DNA of 13,821 nt from Holosporales bacterium (GTDB taxonomy: Bacteria; Pseudomonadota; Alphaproteobacteria; BNTO01), in assembly GCA_031273545.1 (NCBI GenBank), contig JAISRQ010000148.1, positions 1 to 13,821 on the forward strand, written 5' to 3'. Below, in pieces: positions 1 through 5,763 of the stretch. Numbering within the stretch: position 1 is the first letter of the stretch; every line of letters begins with the position of its first letter. Both the position numbers and the translations under genes were made by a program. The notes below the pieces were generated by a model. It was not told the DNA's origin, ran no database searches, and saw only the letters and a list, made by a program, of their open reading frames with translations.

Positions 1-486
1 GTACTCTGCTGCATGTGTCATTTCCTGATGGACGTTTTGCATTCTCAGCTTTATATTTTCTTTTGAATCTTGACCTCGCAGGGTTAGCCGCTCTGCCAAC
101 ACATCTATTGATGGCGGAAACAAATAAATAGAAACGACGGTACCTCCAAACTGCTCCTTTAGGCATTTCGTTCCATTCCACTCAATTACGCAAATTGTGT
201 CTATGTTGTTTTGTTGATTGGCCAACAGCGGGGCCTTAGGGGTACCGCGCCGTGCATTGTATATTTCGGTGTATTCAATCAGGTTTTCATTCTTCACATG
301 AACGTCAAATTCTTCGTTTGACATGAAAATATAGTCCACACCATCGATTTCACTTGGGCGCTTCTCACGCGTGTTAAATGAGACTGAGCGCACAACGTTT
401 GGAATAGACCAAATTATACGCTCGGACACTGTTGTTTTTCCTGTCCCTGAGGGAGCGGATATCGCGAATATTAATCCTTTAGACAT
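1..486 (-). CDS. gmk: Guanylate kinase, 3' end beyond window
   Basis: Guanylate kinase phosphorylates GMP (or dGMP) with ATP to give GDP, in the cytoplasm. The 162 visible residues begin MSKGLIFAISAPSGTGKTT, with the P-loop at residues 11-18. They continue through a GMP-binding segment with two conserved arginines (TREKRP, residues 39-44), DGVDY (48-52) and the lid-region LTLRGQDS (134-141). The family is about 200 residues, so roughly 40 C-terminal residues lie outside the window. The ATG at 484-486 is preceded by a strong Shine-Dalgarno, GGGAAGG, with 6 nt spacing. Oddity: the usual GNYYGT is NARRGT here, and the usual DIDxQG is VIEWNG, so tyrosine, aspartate and glutamine positions of the GMP site are altered. 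Family assignment is firm. Full catalytic activity is less certain. Confidence 0.93.
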   Translation of the reverse strand, partial: MSKGLIFAISAPSGTGKTTVSERIIWSIPNVVRSVSFNTREKRPSEIDGVDYIFMSNEEFDVHVKNENLIEYTEIYNARRGTPKAPLLANQQNNIDTICVIEWNGTKCLKEQFGGTVVSIYLFPPSIDVLAERLTLRGQDSKENIKLRMQNVHQEMTHAAEY

Positions 487-492
487 ATAAAA

Positions 493-499
493 CCTTCCC
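493..499 (-). promoter_or_regulatory. Shine-Dalgarno of gmk
   Basis: On the minus strand this reads GGGAAGG, 6 nt before the ATG at 486. It fixes the gmk start. Confidence 0.7.
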
Positions 500-523
500 T
501 AAAATAAAAGTACATGAAGCACA

Positions 524-780
524 GTTATGTAACGCACTTGTTTTAATTGTACAACACTATTGTTTTTGCTGTACAATCCCCTTCCAATCACACTAGATAA
601 CGTCACTACGATTACTACATAACACTACCGCCAGTCGTACATGATACTATCGTTATTCGTATAAATGGCGATCTTGCCTTATCACGCAACAGACCTCACT
701 ATATAACACTATAGTACGACTACGTAACACTGTAGATTTGACTACGTAATACCATGGATCCTGCTATATAACACTGATAG
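524..780. repeat. Degenerate tandem array, about 12 units of 22 bp
   Basis: This 257-bp stretch is built of a 17-bp core plus a 4-5 bp spacer. The clearest cores start at 614, 698, 719, 741 and 763, for example ACTATATAACACTATAG and ACTACGTAACACTGTAG. More degenerate cores can be placed at 524, 546, 568, 592, 636, 658 and 681. Spacing is almost always 21-24 bp, with one interval of 17 bp. Several cores are imperfect dyads around TAACAC (CTATA/TATAG, CTAC/GTAG, CTAT/ATAG). The array fills the gap between the gmk start and the bamE stop, so it sits in the gmk upstream region. It resembles iterons or a mini-satellite more than a CRISPR. Its function is unknown. Confidence 0.7.
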
Positions 781-793
781 CCTTTTGAAACGC

Positions 794-1309
794 TCACTCC
801 GAAATTTGGGTTTGACCAAATTTTCCGATATTAGCAAATGTTTCGTGAATAAACGTAGTATTATACCCTTGTTCAGGCGTCGTTTTTGACGTAATTGGCA
901 ACTTTGTTTCGCCGGAAATAATCTTCCGATCTGTCACCGCTCCACGCTCATTAAAAGCCACCATGATGCTCATGTTCACGCTTGTGCGCCTTCCACGCAC
1001 AGGCGATTCCGACACGATCCTCTGAACATAGTACCAGCGCACAATATTGTTTTTATCAGGGAACACAGACGTTACGTTAGGCTGACCATAGCGCGTGGCA
1101 ATCGTCTCTTTTGTATCAACTCCGACTTTTATATCTGCTAAGTCAAAAGTTTGTAGGTAGCTCCCCTGTTGCTGCACGGATACAGTGCAACTGCTACAAA
1201 CAAATAAACACGCAACGTAATAAATCGACGAAACATACCGGACCCTATGAACGCGGGGAAATAAACCAGTAAACGCAAGCTTTTGTTGCCGCCAAAAACC
1301 TCCATTCAT
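794..1309 (-). CDS. bamE: Outer membrane assembly lipoprotein BamE
   Basis: BamE (SmpA/OmlA family) is a small lipoprotein of the BAM complex that helps insert beta-barrel proteins into the outer membrane. Numbering is from the ATG at 1309 (171 residues). A hydrophobic stretch ends in a likely lipidated cysteine (VCSSC, Cys41). The BamE fold follows: GSYLQTFDLADIKVGVDTKE (49-68), YGQPNVTSVF (74-83), RWYYVQR (91-97), a central strand segment with VAFNERGAVTD (117-127), and a C-terminal helix ending NIGKFG (160-165). This extended tail is typical of alphaproteobacterial BamE. The start is uncertain: the frame is open up to an ATG at 1381, none of the in-frame ATGs has a good Shine-Dalgarno, and a better signal-like start (ATG at 1236, MFRRFITLR) lies out of frame. 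The family call is solid and the N-terminus is not. Confidence 0.87.
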   Translation of the reverse strand: MNGGFWRQQKLAFTGLFPRVHRVRYVSSIYYVACLFVCSSCTVSVQQQGSYLQTFDLADIKVGVDTKETIATRYGQPNVTSVFPDKNNIVRWYYVQRIVSESPVRGRRTSVNMSIMVAFNERGAVTDRKIISGETKLPITSKTTPEQGYNTTFIHETFANIGKFGQTQISE

Positions 1310-1548
1310 TTGAGAAGTGGGTATAACGCAGGGCTTCATATAACAAACACATAAACGCCAAACTATGGAGGATGATAACATGTTGCGTGATACATTTGCT
1401 ATACGTTTGGATTTTATTTACCTATACCCAAAAACAAAAAAGTTACGGACTTTTTGGGGAAACAAACGCTCACAATCCTTCAATTCCTGGTCCGCAATTT
1501 TTGGATCCCCGGGTCAAAACGTCACTTCAAACAACCACGCAGGCGGCT
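1310..1548. other. Intergenic gap between bamE and LRR gene
   Basis: Only part of this may be an N-terminal extension of bamE (open to 1381). The rest has no convincing gene. Short plus-strand open frames here have no family signal or ribosome-binding site and overlap the 3' end of the LRR gene. It contains copy A of the dispersed intergenic repeat (1428-1478), which includes the AT-rich dyad AAAAAGT/ACTTTTT at 1437-1455. Confidence 0.6.
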
Positions 1549-2733
1549 TTAAAGCTCCGGGACATGCCATTCACCGTCAAGACTACTAAACCTCCACGTT
1601 CCTAAACCATTAGGCATACGAACTTCGCAATTATCACGAATATTATCACGTCTCTGTTGTTGTATATCTCCATGCCAATAGTATAGACCAAAAAGACAAT
1701 CAATCATAAAGACTGCATCATACCAATATGGGTTACCGTAATCATCATAAACATAAAGGTTATTACACTCAGATAAATCCAACATCGTTAATCCTGATTT
1801 CATAAATGATCTATGTTGAATAGTTTCGACACTACTAGGAACCTTCAATTTTGTAAGGGCACTACACCCCTCAAAAGCTTGCTTCGCAATGAAGAATAAA
1901 CCATCCGGAAGCGTTTCTATCGCTAAAGAAGTACAGTCCAAAAAACTACCTCTTCCAATATATCCTAGGGAAGCCGGAAGTGTTTTTATATCCAATGAGG
2001 TACAACTATCAAAGGCGAACGGACCAATATAGCAGATACAATCCGGAAGTGCGTCTGGAGCCAAAGATTTACACCTATTAAAACCCCACTTTTCAATACT
2101 AGTCAGATAGGCTGGAAACTTTTTTATGTTCAAAGAAGTACACCCACTAAAAGTGGCTTCCTCAATTTCAGTTAGACCATCCGGAAGTGCTTCTACATTG
2201 AAGGCAGCGCAGTCACTAAAAGCAAACGAACCTATGGAGATTAGATTCTTCGGAAGCTCTGTGGTCCCCAAAGACGTACAGCCACGGAAAGCAAACGAAC
2301 CTATTTTTTCTATGCAATCTGGGAGAACAACGTCTTTAAGTTCTCTACAATTTGAAAAAAATGAATATGGAATATTACTTCTGTTTTGGCCATCTTCTAT
2401 TACAATGTATTCTATTTTATTGCGATTCCTCCACCCGCCACCTGTATATGAATTAGACAGTGGAACGTCATTGCATATGTACGCACGTTTGATTTTTGAG
2501 TCGTCTCTTAAAATGCCTTTAAGATCATTCACCGTACTAATAATCATATAGTCATGAAGAAAGGCATATTCCCTAAGTCGAGCATAGTCAGGCTGCTGCG
2601 TTGCAGTTAAGGATAGCGCAGCATTTGGGTCATTAGGAGTGGTGGTACCAACTCCATCATTGCTGCAGTACCCGCTCATGACCCAAACGCAGCTACACAA
2701 CAACATCCCCTTATTATTAAACATTTCACTCAC
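1549..2733 (-). CDS. BspA-like leucine-rich repeat protein, probably exported
   Basis: The protein (394 residues from the GTG at 2733, 391 from the ATG at 2724) has a short N-terminal hydrophobic stretch (MLLCSCVWVMSGYC) suggesting export, perhaps as a lipoprotein, although the cysteine context is not a classic lipobox. Eight LRR_5-type repeats of exactly 23 residues start at 137, 160, 183, 206, 229, 252, 275 and 298. Their pattern is LPxxLxxIGxxAFxxCTSLxxxx, as in BspA-family surface proteins of bacteria and protists. The C-terminal 70 residues are rich in Trp and Tyr and not recognised. Such repeats usually mediate protein binding or adhesion, so a host-contact role is inference. A GAGG lies 10 nt before the GTG; the ATG start has no good site. 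The neighbours bamE and gmk lie on the same strand, but the gaps are too long for a tight operon. Confidence 0.85.
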   Translation of the reverse strand: MSEMFNNKGMLLCSCVWVMSGYCSNDGVGTTTPNDPNAALSLTATQQPDYARLREYAFLHDYMIISTVNDLKGILRDDSKIKRAYICNDVPLSNSYTGGGWRNRNKIEYIVIEDGQNRSNIPYSFFSNCRELKDVVLPDCIEKIGSFAFRGCTSLGTTELPKNLISIGSFAFSDCAAFNVEALPDGLTEIEEATFSGCTSLNIKKFPAYLTSIEKWGFNRCKSLAPDALPDCICYIGPFAFDSCTSLDIKTLPASLGYIGRGSFLDCTSLAIETLPDGLFFIAKQAFEGCSALTKLKVPSSVETIQHRSFMKSGLTMLDLSECNNLYVYDDYGNPYWYDAVFMIDCLFGLYYWHGDIQQQRRDNIRDNCEVRMPNGLGTWRFSSLDGEWHVPEL

Positions 2734-3320
2734 AAGCAGATATCCTCAATATATTTTATCACTATCCATAGTATACACGAAGACTACTCTATATATCAAT
2801 GAGAAGAACGACACAATGCAAGAGACACGAGAACAGAGACACGGCATGGCCAAGGGGAAACGAGCAAAATACTTTCGTCAATGTCAACAACTATTTTAGA
2901 CCAAAAGGGTATTGCTTCCTAATTTTTGGCGCGAAACAAGCGTTTGCGGCATGTATCTTTTTATATTGCAACTGGGCTATTTTAATGTTTGCGTCCATAT
3001 CTCAAAGTCTTATAGTCTGAATATATAAGGGGAAGGCAAATTTGTTGCAGGAAACGCGATCCGTGCAAGAAAAAGTAACCTAACGAATCAGAACCTGTTT
3101 GCATGCTTATTTAAGCGGATTTGACGCCGAAAATGCCACTTTAAATAATCATACGGACAATTTAACCAACACAGCGCATTACATCCACGCTCCAAAAGAT
3201 TGTGGACATTGAAGATGAACAAACGCCTGCGATTATTCATTTACGTGTCCATATGAACTGGATACACAGGGAAATCATAAGTGATGCAAACATTCTTTTT
3301 TTTATTTCATGGAGTTTATT
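2734..3320. other. Long intergenic region with two dispersed-repeat copies
   Basis: These 587 bases separate the divergent LRR gene and the head-tail connector gene and must hold both promoters. Open frames here are short and lack recognisable protein features. Copy B (2901-2950) and copy F (3192-3239) of the dispersed repeat lie inside. In a GTA or HK97-like phage the major capsid gene would sit just upstream of the connector gene, but no trace of one is visible. A run of eleven T at 3294-3304 mostly precedes the Shine-Dalgarno of the next gene. Confidence 0.6.
3311..3314 (+). promoter_or_regulatory. Shine-Dalgarno deciding the connector-gene start
   Basis: GGAG lies 6 nt before the ATG at 3321. 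It overlaps the alternative upstream ATG at 3309, so the start at 3321 is preferred. Confidence 0.6.
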
Positions 3321-3863
3321 ATGTTGAACGTAATTGAATCGTCGCCGATTTTAGCGGTAAGCCTACAAAAAGCAAAAAAATATTTGCGAGTTGAACATTT
3401 AGAAGATGACGATCAAATAAAGCTATTGATTGGTGCAGCTACGAAGCTCATCGAACAGGATATAGGGCAAAGCTTGCTCACAAAAGTGTGGAAGAAACGT
3501 AGTACTGCGGACCCCGTAAAAGGCGGCTACTCGCGCATTAACTTGCAATATCCGCCTTTAGCCAAGGTTTTGTCTTTGAACGAAGTTTGGGGCGATAGAG
3601 ATATAGATGTTCGCCCCATTAGGAGGTACATAGTCGAGTGGGAAAGAACAATTCCGTCAGTGCTGTTTTTGTCAACAGCAGAGAAGTTTGAGGTGGTCTA
3701 CCAGGCTGGGTTTGGAGAGAAGTCATCGGATATCCCAGATCCTATTCGCCAAGCAATATTAATGGTGGTTGCTGATATGTACGAAAAACAAGAGTCTTGC
3801 TGGGGAATGAATCCTAAAGTAAACGTTTTGCTGAACCCATATAGGCTTAGATCTATTGTTTAA
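3321..3863 (+). CDS. Phage/GTA head-tail connector (gp6-like, g6)
   Basis: The 180 residues match the phiE125 gp8 / HK97 gp6 family of head-tail connectors, which in alphaproteobacterial GTAs corresponds to g6. This protein forms the ring joining portal to tail in a capsid. Family hallmarks are VSLQKAKKYLRV (13-24), followed by an acidic DDDQIKLLIGAATKLIEQ (29-46), a YPPLAKVLSL strand (77-86), VVYQAGFG (125-132), and an IPDPIRQAILMVVADMY helix (138-154) ending near NPYRL. The start follows a GGAG Shine-Dalgarno. It is followed 66 bp later by the head-closure gene. The last codons have a decayed duplicate 50 bp downstream. No portal, protease or capsid gene precedes it. The family call is confident. 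GTA rather than ordinary prophage is inference from the g7 and g8 neighbours. Confidence 0.85.
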   Translation: MLNVIESSPILAVSLQKAKKYLRVEHLEDDDQIKLLIGAATKLIEQDIGQSLLTKVWKKRSTADPVKGGYSRINLQYPPLAKVLSLNEVWGDRDIDVRPIRRYIVEWERTIPSVLFLSTAEKFEVVYQAGFGEKSSDIPDPIRQAILMVVADMYEKQESCWGMNPKVNVLLNPYRLRSIV

Positions 3864-3922
3864 AAAAATAGAGTTTTTCATCAAATTCATATAGGATTGA
3901 GTCTGTTATTTTAAAAAAGAAG
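3838..3922 (+). repeat. Direct repeat of the connector-gene 3' end, offset 50 bp
   Basis: Copy 1 (3838-3871) covers the last codons and stop of the connector gene, and copy 2 (3888-3922) lies in the gap before the next gene. Both begin CATATAGG and end in an A-run. Translated, the copies read YRLRSIV-stop and YRIESVIL-stop. This suggests a short tandem duplication that has drifted. Confidence 0.6.
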
Positions 3923-3929
3923 GTATGTT

Positions 3930-4358
3930 ATGAATAATATGATTAGAAGCGTTAGTCCGCGAAGAAATAGGAGCATCGTAAACATTCCTGTTTTGAATGA
4001 ACGCATACTGTTGCTATCAATTAATAGTGTTGCTGATAGCAACGGGAAAATGAAAATACAGGCAGTTCTTAGTGTGCCGTCTTGGGCTTACATTGAGCCT
4101 GTTCGTTGGTACAAAAACTGTGAACCGCTAACTTCGCTGAATAATACAGCAATGCCCCTGTTTAAAGTGTTGATTCGGGCAAGGCTTGACTGTGAAAAAA
4201 GTGGCGAAGCTGATCGACACATAAAAATAAACGCGCTACGCTGGAAGCATAAGGAATACGAGTTGGTTTGTCCGTTTTCTATGTCGGATAGGTCTGGGCG
4301 TTTTTGGGAAGCCTTATGCGTAGAGAGAGGGGAAGAAATGGGGGGAGAACATGGTTGA
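3930..4358 (+). CDS. Phage/GTA head closure / head-tail adaptor (g7-like)
   Basis: This 142-residue protein lies where GTA g7 is expected, between connector and tail terminator. Head-closure proteins form a ring below the connector that seals the filled head and receives the tail. Visible resemblance to the head-tail adaptor family: a mid-region WAYIEPVRWY (57-66), a KVLIRARLD strand segment, and the diagnostic C-terminal SDRSGRFWEALCVERGEE (118-135), matching the DERGRxLxCLCEE ending seen in alphaproteobacterial g7 proteins. The Shine-Dalgarno AAGAAGG precedes the ATG. Its stop overlaps the start of the next gene by 8 bp, indicating co-translation. The N-terminal 30 residues are divergent. 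The assignment leans partly on gene order. Confidence 0.75.
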   Translation: MNNMIRSVSPRRNRSIVNIPVLNERILLLSINSVADSNGKMKIQAVLSVPSWAYIEPVRWYKNCEPLTSLNNTAMPLFKVLIRARLDCEKSGEADRHIKINALRWKHKEYELVCPFSMSDRSGRFWEALCVERGEEMGGEHG

Positions 4359-4794
4359 TTTTGGCATTTTATCTGCAATTAGGCAGTTGATTTGTTCCGA
4401 GCGTATAGGGGACGACTACGGTTTGTTGCCGAGTAGCATATACGTGATGAAGCCGGATATTGCCCCGAAAAAATGGCCTGCTGTTTTTTTGGAACTGGAA
4501 GAGTCGTGGAGCACAGGGTGCATGCCTGGAATGGGGTCTGTGGCGCTAAAGATATCTGTTTTGAGTAATAGCAAAGATGGCGCTGAAGCGTTGGATATTG
4601 CAAATCAAATTCGCCAACTAATAGATGGATCATCCATTGAGGTTGAGACTTGTTATGAAGCCACGTTCCGCATGAACTCAAGTATTGTTGACATGAAAAA
4701 GGTAGCATTGGCTCCGCGAAAGGTTGAACAGTATTACGAAGCATTTGTGCATATTGTCGGGACAAAAGATGTGAATGGCTCTATTAACGAGTAG
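4351..4794 (+). CDS. Tail terminator / DUF3168 protein (g8-like)
   Basis: The 147-residue protein fits the DUF3168 family (GTA g8, HK97 gp10-like), which caps the tail tube and contacts the head-closure ring. Features are an N-terminal helix (GILSAIRQLICS), a short strand with proline (PAVFLELEES), a strand with a hydrophobic alternating pattern (VALKISVLSN), then the family-typical segment DGAEALDIANQIRQLID (73-89) and a C-terminal strand QYYEAFVHIVGT. The start codon overlaps the upstream gene by 8 bp and follows a G-rich Shine-Dalgarno (GGGGGGAG), so translation is probably coupled. A major tail protein (g9) would be next, but none follows: the region downstream is non-coding repeats. Confidence 0.77.
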   Translation: MVDFGILSAIRQLICSERIGDDYGLLPSSIYVMKPDIAPKKWPAVFLELEESWSTGCMPGMGSVALKISVLSNSKDGAEALDIANQIRQLIDGSSIEVETCYEATFRMNSSIVDMKKVALAPRKVEQYYEAFVHIVGTKDVNGSINE

Positions 4795-5197
4795 TGATAC
4801 CCACTCCTCGGATGATTTTGTCAATGAGTTTTTATACATTTATCAAAAGTGGATGTGAGTTTGTATAACGAACAAAATGTTGCGATTACTCAAACTATCG
4901 TCCACAAACTTTGGGGTATCGGGGAATAAGGTTTTGACTTTTTTGTAATTTTTCATAACAATTGACCCGTGTTAGTAATGTTATGCTACATGCTGGAGTC
5001 CCCCAATGATTGTGGACAAAAATTGAAAGACCGTAAACGTTTGTTTGTCAAAAAACGCCACAATCACTTAGAGAGTGGGTATTCCCAAGCTCCAAAGGAT
5101 GTGATTTTTGAAGGAACAAATGCTCGCGTTATTCGAATTTTGGTCAGCACGGATTGAAGACTTCCTGTGTGGTATGTTTTTTTTATTGGAGAAATAA
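4795..5197. other. Intergenic region with inverted repeats and two dispersed-repeat copies
   Basis: This stretch of 403 bases lies between the g8-like gene and a small exported protein. A 62-codon open frame (4969-5157) has no family resemblance and is formed largely by repeat sequence, so it is not called. The region holds a possible non-autonomous element bounded by imperfect inverted repeats, and copies E (5003-5045) and H (5092-5136) of the dispersed repeat. Confidence 0.6.
4797..5082. repeat. Possible MITE-like element with about 24-bp inverted ends
   Basis: The left end (4797-4820) and right end (5059-5082, reverse complement) both begin ATACCCACTC, ten identical bases, and after a six-base mismatched stretch share TGATTnTG. 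The 286-bp interval carries no gene. No clear target-site duplication flanks it, and the left end abuts the stop codon of the g8-like gene. It could be a miniature transposable element or a fortuitous inverted repeat. Confidence 0.4.
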
Positions 5198-5497
5198 ATG
5201 ATGAGTAGAAGTTTGCTTGGAGCGTTTACGTTGATGGCGTTTGTGTGGACGAATGGGTGTCATGCTGATTTGTTTGGAAGCTCGGATGAGCCGCTCACGC
5301 CTGCGTCTGATGGTTGGGATATTAGAGACGGGAACAACGACTACGAAGAGGTGCTACTTCAAGCGAATAAGATGCAAACTCAGGCAGAACGAACAGAGAA
5401 TGAGAAGCTTGAACTTGAGAAAATGCGTCAATTCAAACAGAATCGTCGCGCGATGAAATCGCTTCTATCGTTATCTGAAACGATTTATGGATGCTAA
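5198..5497 (+). CDS. Small exported protein of unknown function
   Basis: Unrecognised protein of 99 residues. The N-terminus MMSRSLLGAFTLMAFVWTNG is a convincing signal peptide, and cleavage after HA (residue 23) is likely. A lipidated cysteine at residue 21 is less likely because TNGC lacks the usual leucine. The mature part has an acidic stretch (SSDEPLTPASDGWDIRDGNNDYEE), then a charged helix of about 45 residues rich in Gln, Glu, Lys and Arg that could form a coiled coil, ending in a C-terminal cysteine. GGAG lies 7 nt before the first of two consecutive ATGs. It is isolated from neighbours by repeat-filled gaps. The signal peptide and Shine-Dalgarno support a real gene; its role is unknown. 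Confidence 0.7.
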   Translation: MMSRSLLGAFTLMAFVWTNGCHADLFGSSDEPLTPASDGWDIRDGNNDYEEVLLQANKMQTQAERTENEKLELEKMRQFKQNRRAMKSLLSLSETIYGC

Positions 5498-5540
5498 TCT
5501 TTTTATAGTCCGCAATCCTTAGGGGCCTTGTGTATTCATG

Positions 5541-5700
5541 CAAAAAAAATACAAACTTTTTGTGTTAACAAATGTTTGATCTGCTCAAATTGTCCGCTAT
5601 CTTTGAAGGCCCCTATATACTTACTCCCCAAAAGATTACGAGCTTTTTGTGTTAACACGCGTTTGATCTGCTCAAATTGTTCGCTATCTTTGGAGGCCCC
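5541..5700. repeat. 87-bp tandem direct repeat (two copies)
   Basis: Copy 1 (5541-5613) and copy 2 (5628-5700) align at a constant offset of 87 bp. Each runs from an A-rich start through CTTTTTGTGTTAACA, TTTGATCTGCTCAAATTGT and CGCTATCTTTG to GGCCCC. The difference is a handful of substitutions. Copy 2 contains a perfect GTGTTAACAC palindrome (5649-5658). The 87-bp period is a multiple of three and gives a 72-codon open frame with two 29-residue repeats. Most differences would change amino acids, and there is no ribosome-binding site, so I treat it as non-coding. The first part of each copy belongs to the dispersed repeat family. Confidence 0.75.
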
Positions 5701-5763
5701 GATACGTAATCTGATACGATTAGTTGTACATTTTATTTTTAAGTAAAAAAAGGGGAAAGGATT

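Noticed and set aside
524..780. CRISPR array
   Set aside because: Units are 22 bp with 4-5 bp spacers, strongly degenerate, and there are no cas genes. The geometry does not fit CRISPR.
1437..1455. AAAAAGT/ACTTTTT hairpin as an intrinsic terminator for the LRR gene
   Set aside because: The stem is almost all A-T, about 95 bp past the stop codon, and coincides with a dispersed repeat copy, so a terminator role is not supported.
1365..1605. Two overlapping plus-strand open frames of 74 and 77 codons
   Set aside because: They cover the bamE upstream region and the antisense of the LRR 3' end, have no family signal, and lack a ribosome-binding site.
4969..5157. Open frame of 62 codons (plus)
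   Set aside because: Built largely from dispersed repeat copies E and H; no Shine-Dalgarno, signal peptide or recognisable domain.
5528..5746. Open frame of 72 codons with two 29-residue Cys-rich repeats
   Set aside because: The repeat arises because the DNA duplication period (87 bp) is divisible by three. Differences between copies are mostly amino-acid changing, and it begins with TTG without a ribosome-binding site.
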